Source: an uncultured Oscillospiraceae bacterium
GTDB lineage: Bacteria; Bacillota; Clostridia; Oscillospirales; Ruminococcaceae
Assembly (NCBI GenBank): GCA_900540595.1
Contig: UQGL01000004.1
Span: 62,001 to 126,000, forward strand
DNA: 64,000 bases
Direction of reading: 5' to 3'
The position numbers were made by a program, and so were the translations under genes. Below are positions 8,337 to 17,093 of this stretch, one piece after another. Every line of letters starts with the position of its first letter. Within the stretch, counting starts at the first letter, position 1. The notes under the pieces were generated by a model, which did no database searches, was not told the DNA's origin, and was given only the letters and a program-made list of their open reading frames with translations.

Positions 8337-9094
8337 AACAGCTTACCCCGCAGCAGATCGGTCATGGTATAGTAGCCCGGGGCAAGAGCCGCAATGTAGA
8401 GCGCAGCCTGCACGGCACCGTCAGCAAAGACACCGCGGCTTCCCGCGCTGTGGCTCAGCGTGACGACCTCGTCAGGGCCGCAGAAAAGGACATCGTGCTC
8501 GCCCACAATGCCGCCGCCGCGCACCGAGCTGATGCCCAGCTCCTGCGCGCCGCGCTTTTGGCGGACCTGGGTGCGGTCGTAGACATACTCATACCGGCCG
8601 TCAGCCTCGGCGTTGATGGCATCGGCAATCATCAGTGCGGTGCCGCTGGGAGCATCCAGCTTGTTATGGTGGTGCTTTTCGATGATCTCGATGTCAAACT
8701 CGCCGCCCAGAAGCTTTGTAGCCTGACGCGCCAGCTCGATCAGTACATTGACGCCCACCGACATGTTGGCGCTGCGGAAGATCGGCGTTTTGGCGCTGGC
8801 GGCCTCCAGCACGGCCTCGTCCGCCTTGGAAAGACCGGTGGAACAGATCACGCAGGGCAGACCGTTGGCTGCGCCATACTGTGCTGCAGCCACAGCCCCG
8901 GTGGGAGAGGAAAAGTCGATGATAACGCCGCGGCAGGGCAGCGCATCAAAGTCGGAGAAGATGGGGATCTCGCCCAGATGCCCCGGCTCGCGGTCCACAC
9001 CGGCGACGACACGGCAATCGTCTCGTACACCGATTTTCTCCAGCAGGGCGCGCCCCATACGGCCGCAGATGCCCTGAATGATGATATCCGTCAT
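8327..9094 (-). CDS. dapB: 4-hydroxy-tetrahydrodipicolinate reductase
   Basis: Second committed enzyme of the DAP/lysine branch, using NAD(P)H. The 255-residue protein has a Rossmann start (QGICGRMGRALLE), the substrate loop FSSPTGA, and the DapB signature EKHHHNKLDAPSGTA at residues 139-153 with the catalytic His/Lys. ATG 9094 is chosen because AAGGA lies nine bases upstream; the ATG at 9103 would be too close to it. It is separated from dapA by a hairpin with a T-run. The product feeds meso-DAP for peptidoglycan and lysine. Confidence 0.95.
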   Translation of the reverse strand: MTDIIIQGICGRMGRALLEKIGVRDDCRVVAGVDREPGHLGEIPIFSDFDALPCRGVIIDFSSPTGAVAAAQYGAANGLPCVICSTGLSKADEAVLEAASAKTPIFRSANMSVGVNVLIELARQATKLLGGEFDIEIIEKHHHNKLDAPSGTALMIADAINAEADGRYEYVYDRTQVRQKRGAQELGISSVRGGGIVGEHDVLFCGPDEVVTLSHSAGSRGVFADGAVQAALYIAALAPGYYTMTDLLRGKLLCE

Positions 9095-9114
9095 TGTTGC
9101 CATTCCTTTCACAA

Positions 9115-9154
9115 AAACACAAAAAGCCGACCCGTACCGGACGGAGGGTCGGCT
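9115..9154 (-). terminator. Intergenic terminator-like hairpin between dapA and dapB
   Basis: Read on the minus strand, AGCCGACCC pairs with GGGTCGGCT over a 12-base loop and is followed by TTTTTGTGTTTTT. It sits between dapA and dapB inside the operon, so it may be a partial terminator that lowers downstream expression. Confidence 0.75.
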
Positions 9155-9159
9155 GCGAA

Positions 9160-10050
9160 TTATTTCAGCAGGCCGAAATCCTGCAGAGCCTTTTCCAGCT
9201 GTGCCTGTACGGCTGCGCAGGGGGTCACAAGCGGCAGACGGCATTCGCCGGCCTGCCATCCCAGACGGTTCATGGCCCACTTGACCGGGATGGGGTTTAC
9301 ATCGGCAAACAGGGCCTTGATGAGGGGCAGCGCCTTCAGCTGCATCGCAAGGCTCTCATCAAAATCACCGGCAAACCACTTGGCGCAGATGTCGTGGGTG
9401 TACTGCGGTGCCACATTGGACAGCACGCTGATAACACCCTTGCCGCCCAGCGCCAGCAGCGGGACGATCTGATCATCATTGCCGGAGTAGAGGTTCAGCT
9501 CATCACCGCAGAGGGCGGCGATCTCCGCCACCTGACTGATGTTGCCGCTGGCCTCCTTAACGGCGTTGATGTTGGGGTGCTTGGCAAGCTCCGCCAGCGT
9601 GGCCGGGGTCAGGTTGCAGCCGGTGCGGCTGGGCACATTGTAGAGGATGCAGGGCAGATGCACAGCATCCGCAATGGCCGTGTAGTGGGCAATCAGGCCC
9701 GCCTGACTGGCCTTGTTGTAGTAGGGGGTGACCAGCAGCAGGGCATCGGCACCGTCGGCCTCGGCCTGCTGGGACAGCCAGATCGCATACTTTGTATCGT
9801 TGGAGCCGGTGCCCGCCACTACGGGAACGCGCCCGGCCACTTTTTTGACGGTATAGCGGATGCACTCGGTATGCTCCTCGTCGGTCATCGTCGGGGACTC
9901 ACCGGTAGTGCCGCAGATGACAATGGCATCGGTGCTGTGGGCAATCTGATCCTCGATAATGCGGCCCAGCTCGTCATAGTTGACGCTGCCGTCCGCGTGC
10001 ATCGGGGTGATGATAGCCACAGCGGCTCCTGTAAAAACGGGTTTCTTCAT
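9160..10050 (-). CDS. dapA: 4-hydroxy-tetrahydrodipicolinate synthase
   Basis: Condenses aspartate semialdehyde with pyruvate, the first step of the lysine/DAP branch. The 296-residue TIM barrel has the hallmark GTTGESPTM near residue 47, the catalytic tyrosine Y137 in ILYNVPSRTG, and the Schiff-base lysine K165 in NAVKEASGN. It lies 39 bases after asd and before dapB, under the same lysine riboswitch. The ATG at 10050 is preceded by AAGGAG. Length and motifs are standard. Confidence 0.97.
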   Translation of the reverse strand: MKKPVFTGAAVAIITPMHADGSVNYDELGRIIEDQIAHSTDAIVICGTTGESPTMTDEEHTECIRYTVKKVAGRVPVVAGTGSNDTKYAIWLSQQAEADGADALLLVTPYYNKASQAGLIAHYTAIADAVHLPCILYNVPSRTGCNLTPATLAELAKHPNINAVKEASGNISQVAEIAALCGDELNLYSGNDDQIVPLLALGGKGVISVLSNVAPQYTHDICAKWFAGDFDESLAMQLKALPLIKALFADVNPIPVKWAMNRLGWQAGECRLPLVTPCAAVQAQLEKALQDFGLLK

Positions 10051-10089
10051 ACAAATTCTCCTTACACCAAAGCGTTGCTTTGTATCGAA

Positions 10090-11166
10090 TCAGTCAAAAT
10101 AGCCCTTGGCAGCCAGCAGCTCGGCCAGCAGAACAGCGCCGCCTGCCGCGCCGCGCAGTGTGTTGTGGGACAGGCAGACAAATTTGTAATCGTACTGGTT
10201 ATCCTCGCGCAGGCGTCCGATGCTGACAGCCATGCCGTTCTCCAGCATACGGTCAAGCTTCGGCTGCGGACGGTCGTTTTCCTCAAAATAGTGCAGGAAC
10301 TGCTTGGGGGCGCTGGGCAGATTCAGATCCTGTGCGGGGCCGTGGAATTCCTTCCATGCCTGCAGAACCTCTTCCTTGGTCGGCTTATTTTCAAAGCGTA
10401 CAAAGACGGCGCCCATGTGGCCGTCAGAAACGGGAACGCGCAGGCACTGTGCCGTAAAGCGGGGGGCATCTGCGGACACAATCTTGTCACCCTCGATATG
10501 ACCCCACAGTTTCAGCGGCTCCTGCTCGCTCTTTTCCTCCTCGCCGCCGATATAGGGGATGACATTGTCCAGAATATCAGGGAAGGTCTCAAAGGTTTTG
10601 CCGGCACCGGAGATAGCCTGATAGGTGCAGACCAGCACATCCGAGATGCCGTATTTGCGCAGGGGATGCAGGGCAGGCACATAGCTCTGCAGGCTGCAGT
10701 TGGACTTGACGGCCACAAAGCCGCGCTTGGTGCCCAGACGCTTGCGCTGTGCGGGGATGATCTCGATATGGTCGGCGTTGATCTCAGGCACGACCATCGG
10801 CACATCAGGGGTAAAGCGGTGTGCGCTGTTGTTGGAGACAACGGGGCACTCGGCCTTGGCGTAGGCCTCCTCCAGTGCCTTGATCTCCTCCTTCTTCATG
10901 TTGACGGCGCAGAAAACGAAATCGACTTTGGATGCGACCTCCTCAACATTGGCGGCATCCAGCACGACCATCTTCTTGACGCTCTCGGGCATGGGGGTCG
11001 TCATGAGCCAGCGGCTGCCAACGGCCTCCTCGTAGGTTTTGCCTGCGCTGCGTGCGCTGGCTGCAAGGGTAACCAGATTGAACCAAGGGTGATTTTCCAG
11101 CAGCGTGATAAAGCGCTGACCGACCATACCGGTTGCACCGATGACACCAACATTGTACTGTTTCAT
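10090..11166 (-). CDS. asd: Aspartate-semialdehyde dehydrogenase (archaeal/fungal-type)
   Basis: Reduces aspartyl phosphate to aspartate semialdehyde for lysine, threonine and methionine synthesis. The 358-residue protein begins with the dinucleotide-binding GVIGATGMVGQRF motif. The active-site cysteine is C157 in VKSNCSLQ, and H250 in RVPVSDGHMGAVF is the catalytic histidine. The SNCS context and overall length match the archaeal/fungal-like branch rather than the classic E. coli form. ATG 11166 is the sensible start; an upstream in-frame extension begins in the leader. First gene of the operon, about 75 bases downstream of the riboswitch terminator. Confidence 0.94.
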   Translation of the reverse strand: MKQYNVGVIGATGMVGQRFITLLENHPWFNLVTLAASARSAGKTYEEAVGSRWLMTTPMPESVKKMVVLDAANVEEVASKVDFVFCAVNMKKEEIKALEEAYAKAECPVVSNNSAHRFTPDVPMVVPEINADHIEIIPAQRKRLGTKRGFVAVKSNCSLQSYVPALHPLRKYGISDVLVCTYQAISGAGKTFETFPDILDNVIPYIGGEEEKSEQEPLKLWGHIEGDKIVSADAPRFTAQCLRVPVSDGHMGAVFVRFENKPTKEEVLQAWKEFHGPAQDLNLPSAPKQFLHYFEENDRPQPKLDRMLENGMAVSIGRLREDNQYDYKFVCLSHNTLRGAAGGAVLLAELLAAKGYFD

Positions 11167-11239
11167 CCTGACTAAGACCTTCCTTTCACAAACCCTTCCC
11201 AATATCTATGCAGTCCAAACGAAATTTTGCACAGATAAT

Positions 11240-11263
11240 AAAAAAACCGGCTTGAAAACCGGC
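11240..11263 (-). terminator. Expression-platform terminator of the lysine riboswitch
   Basis: On the minus strand GCCGGTT pairs with AAGCCGGT around a four-base loop, followed by seven T residues, 75 bases upstream of asd. A second inverted repeat (TGCAATAT / ATATTGCA, 11270-11291) lies between it and the aptamer. Confidence 0.7.
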
Positions 11264-11296
11264 ACAAAATGCAATATAATATCATATTGCATATAA

Positions 11297-11459
11297 CACA
11301 GCGCAACACACCGTTTTGCGGTGTGACAGTCCCGCACCTGTTCGGCTGCGGACCCAGGAAGATGCGTGCCGCGCATCCCCTTCGGCGAAGGACCCTTTCC
11401 CGTTTCCGCCCTTGGCAGGGGATAAAGAAACCGGTACTGATGCACTTCGCACCTCTGTG
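11297..11459 (-). promoter_or_regulatory. Lysine riboswitch (L box) aptamer
   Basis: The minus strand carries the L-box signatures in order: CACAGAGGTGCG and AGTA at the 5' side, GGGAAAGG, CGCCGAAG, CCTGGGTCC, GGGACTGTCA, and a closing GCGCTGTG that pairs with the first element as P1. It lies in the leader of asd-dapA-dapB, exactly where lysine feedback on transcription is expected. High lysine should favour the downstream terminator. Confidence 0.92.
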
Positions 11460-11468
11460 TTTGGATTC

Positions 11469-11497
11469 ATTATAGTATGCTCCGGAATGAATGTCAA
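11469..11497 (-). promoter_or_regulatory. Sigma-A-type promoter of the asd operon
   Basis: Minus-strand TTGACA (11492-11497), 17-base spacer, TATAAT (11469-11474). Transcription would start just upstream of the riboswitch P1 stem. Confidence 0.9.
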
Positions 11498-11534
11498 GAT
11501 AATACCGCTTTAAAGTGAAAAAGGATGAAAAATC

Positions 11535-12563
11535 ATGCTGAAAAAAGATTTCTGGTATGACCTGCCTAAAGAATTGATCGCACAGGAACCCGCTGACCCG
11601 CGGGATGCCGCACGCCTGATGGTGCTGGACCGCAAGAACGATAAGATCCTGCACTCGGTATTCCATGAGCTGCCCCACTATCTGGAAAAGGGCGATCTTC
11701 TGGTGGTCAACAACTCCAAGGTCCTGCCCGCCCGCCTGATGGGCACCAAGGTGCCCACGGGTGCAGTTTGTGAGCTGCTGCTGCTGCGTCAGGTCAAGGG
11801 CGATACATGGGAGTGTCTGGCCCGCCCCGGCAAGCGGATGCAGCCCGGCACAAAGGTGGAATTCGGCGACGGCAGCCTGACTGCCGTGGTGGACGAGACG
11901 CTGCCGGACGGCAACAAGCATGTAACTTTCAGCTATGATACAGAGACTTTGTACGAGAAGCTGGACGAGTTCGGCAAAATGCCTCTGCCGCCCTATATCA
12001 CGAAGCAGCTTGAGGATCAAAGCCAGTACCAGACCGTCTATGCCAAGGAACTTGGCAGTGCCGCCGCGCCGACGGCCGGCCTGCATTTTACCCCGCAGCT
12101 GATGGATACCATCCGCTCCCGCGGGGTGAACATTGCCGAGGTTACGCTGCATGTCGGGCTTGGCACCTTCCGCCCTGTGAATGAGGAGGACATTGAGGAC
12201 CATCAAATGCACAGCGAGTGGTACTCTGTCAGCGAGGAGACTGCGAAGCTTATCAATGAGACCCGTGCGGCGGGCCATCGCGTGATTGCTGTCGGCACAA
12301 CCAGCTGCCGCACGCTGGAAGCCGTCTGGGATCGCTACGGCAAGATCGTGCCCTGCAGCGGCAACACCAGCATCTTTATTTATCCCGGCATCGAACTGCA
12401 CGCCATTGACGGCCTGATCACAAACTTCCATCTGCCGGAAAGCACCCTTATCATGCTGATTGCCGCCTTCTACGGCTATGATAAGACGATGGCTGCCTAC
12501 AAGACCGCTGTTGAGCAAAAATACCGCTTCTTCAGCTTCGGTGATGCGATGTTCATTCGCTGA
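11535..12563 (+). CDS. queA: S-adenosylmethionine:tRNA ribosyltransferase-isomerase
   Basis: Transfers and isomerises the ribosyl moiety of AdoMet to preQ1-modified tRNA, giving epoxyqueuosine. The 342-residue protein starts with the family opening KKDFWYDLPKELIAQEPA, has VVNNSKVLPARL, the GSAAAPTAGLHFT motif in the middle, and ends with FHLPESTLIMLIAAFYG and RFFSFGDAMFI. The ATG follows AAAGGATG. Divergent from the riboswitch-controlled asd operon; upstream of tgt, the other queuosine enzyme, though tgt has its own promoter. Confidence 0.97.
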   Translation: MLKKDFWYDLPKELIAQEPADPRDAARLMVLDRKNDKILHSVFHELPHYLEKGDLLVVNNSKVLPARLMGTKVPTGAVCELLLLRQVKGDTWECLARPGKRMQPGTKVEFGDGSLTAVVDETLPDGNKHVTFSYDTETLYEKLDEFGKMPLPPYITKQLEDQSQYQTVYAKELGSAAAPTAGLHFTPQLMDTIRSRGVNIAEVTLHVGLGTFRPVNEEDIEDHQMHSEWYSVSEETAKLINETRAAGHRVIAVGTTSCRTLEAVWDRYGKIVPCSGNTSIFIYPGIELHAIDGLITNFHLPESTLIMLIAAFYGYDKTMAAYKTAVEQKYRFFSFGDAMFIR

Positions 12564-13808
<1,245 letters not shown>

Positions 13809-13824
13809 TTTTTTGACAAAACGC

Positions 13825-13853
13825 TTGCACAATGCACACTGATTCGATATAAT
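13825..13853 (+). promoter_or_regulatory. Promoter of yajC
   Basis: TTGCAC (13825-13830), 17-base spacer, TATAAT (13848-13853), with AAGGAG and the yajC ATG 35 bases further on. Confidence 0.8.
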
Positions 13854-13888
13854 AGAAGAAATCGTTATTTTTAAGGAGTATACTTGCT

Positions 13889-14239
13889 ATGATCCAGTTT
13901 TTGAATGCCGCTGCCGGTACGGCCACTACCGCAGAGATGCTGATCAGCTTCCTGCCGATGGTTCTGATTATCGTCTTTATGATCGTTCTGATCTACCTGC
14001 CGCAGAAGCGTCAGGACAAGAAGGATGCTGCCATGCGCAACTCCATTGAGATCGGCGACAAGGTCACCACCATCGGCGGTATTGTTGGCATTGTCTGCGC
14101 CATCGCCGACAAGGACGACACCCTCGTTATCGAGACCGGCAGCGACCGCACCAAGATCCGCTTCCGCCGCTCTGCAATTTCTTCTGTGGAGAAGCTGGAC
14201 ACCGGCAAGGACAGCAAGTCTGCCCCTGTCAAGAAGTAA
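13889..14239 (+). CDS. yajC: Preprotein translocase subunit YajC
   Basis: Accessory subunit of the SecDF-YajC complex that assists Sec-dependent export. The 116-residue protein has one N-terminal transmembrane helix (about residues 20-42), followed by the family motif LPQKRQDKKDAAMRNSIEIGDKVTTIGGIVG. The basic C-terminus is cytosolic. It follows tgt with its own promoter; the secDF gene itself lies elsewhere in the window (54.2-56.5 kb). AAGGAG at 13873 supports the start. Confidence 0.94.
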   Translation: MIQFLNAAAGTATTAEMLISFLPMVLIIVFMIVLIYLPQKRQDKKDAAMRNSIEIGDKVTTIGGIVGIVCAIADKDDTLVIETGSDRTKIRFRRSAISSVEKLDTGKDSKSAPVKK

Positions 14240-14253
14240 GCAGGCATAATACA

Positions 14254-14297
14254 CACGCCCCCTTGCATAGTGTTGACTGTGCAAGGGGGCGTTTTTT
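14254..14297 (+). terminator. yajC terminator whose 3' arm overlaps the next ribosome site
   Basis: ACGCCCCCTTGCA pairs with TGCAAGGGGGCGT over a 12-base loop, then six T residues. The AGGGGG of the 3' arm is eight bases before the ATG of the next gene at 14298. Confidence 0.88.
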
Positions 14298-14711
14298 ATG
14301 GCTGGAAAAAATCTGCGCAAGCCGCCCAGAGCGGCGCGCCGAAAAACGACGGCTGCTGTGCTGCTGGCTGCCTTTGGCTGCGGTGTGGGAAGCTGTATGC
14401 TGTTGTTGGCGGCGTGTGCGTTTTTGCTGACGCATACGGCGCTGCCGCTGGGCCTCGTGCGGCCGATGGCCTGTATGGCAGCTGCAGCGGGGGCGGCAGT
14501 ATCCGCTGCAGTTCTGGCGCATCAGTGCAGGGAAAAGCTGCTTCTGTGCGGGCTGGGCTGCGGTGTGTTTTATACGGCTTGTCTGCTGGGGGCATCACTG
14601 CTCGCGGGCGGAGAAGTAAACTGGCAGGGCAGTAATGTGATGCTGCCGATAGCTCTGCTGCTGGGAGGTCTGCTGGGGAGTGCGGTAACAGCCCTGCGGA
14701 CAAACCGCTGA
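14298..14711 (+). CDS. TIGR04086-family membrane protein
   Basis: A 137-residue protein with a short basic N-terminus and four hydrophobic helices (about 20-42, 50-70, 80-100 and 112-130), matching the layout of the TIGR04086/DUF3792 membrane family often found next to yajC. No function is established. The start codon abuts the T-run of the yajC terminator and its only ribosome-binding sequence is in the terminator stem. The stop overlaps the next gene by one base (TGATG), so the two are coupled. Confidence 0.7.
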   Translation: MAGKNLRKPPRAARRKTTAAVLLAAFGCGVGSCMLLLAACAFLLTHTALPLGLVRPMACMAAAAGAAVSAAVLAHQCREKLLLCGLGCGVFYTACLLGASLLAGGEVNWQGSNVMLPIALLLGGLLGSAVTALRTNR

Positions 14712-15355
14712 TGCGGGCGGCTCGGACGGCACTGCGTCTGCCCGCGCTGCCGCAGCTGCGAACCAAGGAACCGAAGCGTAAAACCGTGTCGGGGCGGCAG
14801 CCGGACTGCGCGGTCTGGCTTGGCGCAACGTTTCTTGCCGGGTATCTGCCGGGCATATGGCTGGGCCGGGACGGCGCCACGGCACTGGGGCAGCAGCTGG
14901 CAGCCTGGTACACAGAAAGCCCCGAAAGCACAGCCTTTACGGCGGCTTTCGGGACGCGGTTTGCGGTGGGGGCATTGCAGCTTTGCGCAGTGCTTTTGTG
15001 CGGGTTCTGCATCTGGGGCGTTGGCTTGCTGGTGCTGCTTTTTGCGGCGCGCGGGGGATTTCTCGGCTTCTGTGCGGCCTCCGTGGCAGCGGCTGACGGT
15101 GCGGCAGGACTGCTGCGCTACCGCCGCGATACGGCTGTATCGGATGTTGCTATGCTGCTGTTGTGTCTGTGGCTGGCCGGATGGTCGGCGCAGTTGGCGG
15201 CACAACTGTTCTGCGCCGCGCGGGGTCGCGCCACAAGGGAAACGCCGGGGACCGTGCGGCGGCTTTTGAGCCGTTTTGCCGTTGCAATGGTTTTGTCAGC
15301 GGCTGTCAGTGCTGTCGGGGGCGTCCTCGTCCTCGCTGTCGGCGGCGGGCGATGA
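14711..15355 (+). CDS. spoIIM: Stage II sporulation protein M-like membrane protein
   Basis: A 214-residue membrane protein with about five hydrophobic helices. The segments FLAGYLPGIWLG (near residue 40) and VLLFAARGGFLGF (near residue 120) fit the DUF95/SpoIIM pattern of an N-terminal G-rich helix and a GF-x-GF motif. SpoIIM works with SpoIID and SpoIIP in septal peptidoglycan remodelling during engulfment. Location next to a xerD-type recombinase gene resembles B. subtilis, where spoIIM is near ripX/xerD. Similarity is moderate, so this could be an unrelated DUF95-like protein. Its last 60 bases overlap xerD on the opposite strand. Confidence 0.55.
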   Translation: MRAARTALRLPALPQLRTKEPKRKTVSGRQPDCAVWLGATFLAGYLPGIWLGRDGATALGQQLAAWYTESPESTAFTAAFGTRFAVGALQLCAVLLCGFCIWGVGLLVLLFAARGGFLGFCAASVAAADGAAGLLRYRRDTAVSDVAMLLLCLWLAGWSAQLAAQLFCAARGRATRETPGTVRRLLSRFAVAMVLSAAVSAVGGVLVLAVGGGR

Positions 15356-16366
15356 GGGCTTTTCCTCCACATACTTCTGGCTGGCCAGCGGGGAGGCGGC
15401 AACGGCTCTTTTCAGCTGTTCGCGGTTGATGTGGGTGTAGATCTGCGTGGTAGAGACATTTTCGTGCCCTAATATTTCTTTCAGCGCCAGCATATCAACG
15501 CCGCCCTGATACATAAGCGTGGCAGCGGTATGGCGCAGCTTGTGCGGGGAAAATCCGCGACCGCTCAAACCCGCACTTTGCAGGCAGCGGGCTACGATCT
15601 GCTCGACCCGGCGCGCCGAAAGCCGCTTGCCGGTGCGGTTGGAGATAAACAGTGCATCCTTGTCCACAAGATTCGGCAGGGAAGCGCGGTCCTTCCGGTA
15701 GCGCTGCAGGGCGTCCAGACAGGCGTTGTTCAGATAGACGAGCCGCTCTTTATTGCCTTTGCCGGTTATGCGGATGGTGTCATCGCGGAAATCGCCCATG
15801 TTGATCGTGACCAGCTCGGCCAACCGCATACCACAATTCAAAAACAGCGTTATAATGCAATAATCCCGCGTGTAGAAATCACTTTGTATATGGCTCAGCA
15901 AGGTGACGGCCTCGGTCTCGGTCAGGTATTTGGGCAGCGCCTTTTGGGGTGTGCCGAGGCTGATGTTTTCCGTGGGGTTGGTTGCCAGCTTGTTGACCTG
16001 CGTACACATATAGTGGAAAAAGCCCTTCAGTGCGCTCAGCTTACGGGCGCGGGCCTTGGGGCCGTTGTCCGCGTTGCGGGCGTGATCCAGATAGTCAAAG
16101 ATGTCTCTTTTGGTAATCTGCGCAATATCGGCGGTGGTGATGCCGGTCAGCGTGATTTCATCGGGCGGCGTGGTATCTGCCACGCGCTGCCAACGCTGCA
16201 TCATAAAGCGGAAAAAGCCGCGCAGGTCAAGATAGTATCCGTTGACAGTGCGCGGGGAGCGCAGCTTTACAAAATCCAGATAGTGAAGATATTCAATTAC
16301 ATCATCGGGAATATCCAGATACGGCGCGTGACGCTCCGGATGGGCCACATCAATATAACTGCTCAC
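15296..16366 (-). CDS. xerD: Tyrosine recombinase XerC/XerD family
   Basis: Site-specific recombinase, probably for chromosome dimer resolution. The ~356-residue protein has an N-terminal SAM-like core-binding domain and a C-terminal catalytic domain with all residues present: R181 (NCGMRLAEL), the beta-hairpin lysine in GKGNKERLV, H275xxR278 (PHKLRHTAAT), H301 (LGHENVS) and nucleophile Y310 (TQIYTHI). GTG 16366 is preferred because GAGG lies seven bases upstream; TTG 16372 would be too close. The acidic Ser/Asp tail of about 20 residues is a lineage-specific extension that overlaps the spoIIM-like gene antisense. There is no integrase-type context (no att repeats or phage genes). Confidence 0.9.
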   Translation of the reverse strand: MSSYIDVAHPERHAPYLDIPDDVIEYLHYLDFVKLRSPRTVNGYYLDLRGFFRFMMQRWQRVADTTPPDEITLTGITTADIAQITKRDIFDYLDHARNADNGPKARARKLSALKGFFHYMCTQVNKLATNPTENISLGTPQKALPKYLTETEAVTLLSHIQSDFYTRDYCIITLFLNCGMRLAELVTINMGDFRDDTIRITGKGNKERLVYLNNACLDALQRYRKDRASLPNLVDKDALFISNRTGKRLSARRVEQIVARCLQSAGLSGRGFSPHKLRHTAATLMYQGGVDMLALKEILGHENVSTTQIYTHINREQLKRAVAASPLASQKYVEEKPSSPAADSEDEDAPDSTDSR

Positions 16367-16372
16367 GAGCAA

Positions 16373-16877
16373 ACCTCAAAATATAAAATCAGAGTGCGGA
16401 ATCATGCAGAAATGCTGATTCCGTTTTTTATTGTAGCACAGATGGGCGGCAGGCGTCAATTTCACAAACTTATAAGAAATGCAAACCATCACGCATATTA
16501 CAGTGCGTACAGAAAACGCAAGTACATGAATATTCATACAAAACAGCCAAGGCGGAGGCGGCAACAGAAAAGTGAGCGAAAGAGAGGGCACTTTTCTCTA
16601 TTTCTAAAACTTCGCTAAATTACAGTTTAGCGAAATATAGGGAAGGCTCTACAGTGTTTTACAAGGCTGCAGGTTGATTATGTGATTATGCCACACTTCA
16701 AACGGTCTTTTTTGCAGCTTACGAATAAGGTGCTGTATCGCAAAGGTCAGGCTGATGTAGCTGCCAAAGCTGCTGAATAATTTACGCGATTGGTACAAGC
16801 ACTTACAACATTCGTATGGACGATGCGCTTGCAATTTGCAGGAAATCTGGTATGATAAATAAAAAGGAGTTGGCATC
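16373..16877. other. Intergenic region with inverted repeats and no clear gene
   Basis: About 505 bases. It holds a plus-strand terminator-like hairpin with a T-run (16397-16432), an imperfect repeat AGAAAAGTG / CACTTTTCT (16566-16598), and a perfect nine-base repeat TTCGCTAAA / TTTAGCGAA (16611-16634). A 30-codon open stretch from 16688 to 16780 reads like the end of a basic protein but has no ribosome site and no recognised family; it may be a remnant. The promoter of the following gene lies at the right-hand end. Confidence 0.6.
16829..16856 (+). promoter_or_regulatory. Promoter of the small membrane-protein gene
   Basis: TTGCAA (16829-16834), 16-base spacer, TATGAT (16851-16856), just before AAAAAGGAG. 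Confidence 0.65.
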
Positions 16878-17090
16878 ATGAGCAAGGATGCGATAATAAA
16901 AATCCTGATCACGATTATTGCGCTGATGGTATTTATATGGCTTTGGCATATAATCAGCCGTATGATCATCGGGACACTGATCCTTACGACCTCGCTTTTG
17001 TCGGTATTGATTTCCCTGTTGATTCAAATCGTGGTTCCGGCGGTAATCATTGTGTATGCTGTTAAATGGATCACAAAGGTGAAGAAATGA
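16878..17090 (+). CDS. Unknown small membrane protein
   Basis: 70 residues, almost entirely hydrophobic: two to three helices (about 8-25, 28-48 and 48-65) between a short MSKDA start and a basic WITKVKK end. No family recognised. AAAAAGGAGTTGGCATC precedes the ATG and a promoter-like pair lies just upstream, so expression is likely. Base composition is clearly more AT-rich than the neighbouring GC-rich genes, suggesting recent acquisition. The next small gene begins four bases after the stop, so they form a pair that shares the terminator at 17381. It could be a holin-like, toxin-like or regulatory membrane peptide; nothing decides between these. Confidence 0.65.
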   Translation: MSKDAIIKILITIIALMVFIWLWHIISRMIIGTLILTTSLLSVLISLLIQIVVPAVIIVYAVKWITKVKK

Positions 17091-17093
17091 GCG

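Noticed and set aside
9094-11175. 693-codon open frame on the plus strand over asd and dapA
   Set aside because: Shadow of two well-defined minus-strand genes and of the riboswitch operon.
15296-16366. Phage or integrative-element integrase
   Set aside because: The protein is a XerD-like housekeeping recombinase; no excisionase, att-like direct repeats, tRNA or phage genes are near it.
16649-16969. 106-codon minus-strand frame in the gap before 16.9 kb
   Set aside because: No ribosome site, overlaps the better supported plus-strand small gene and its promoter, and has no recognisable features.
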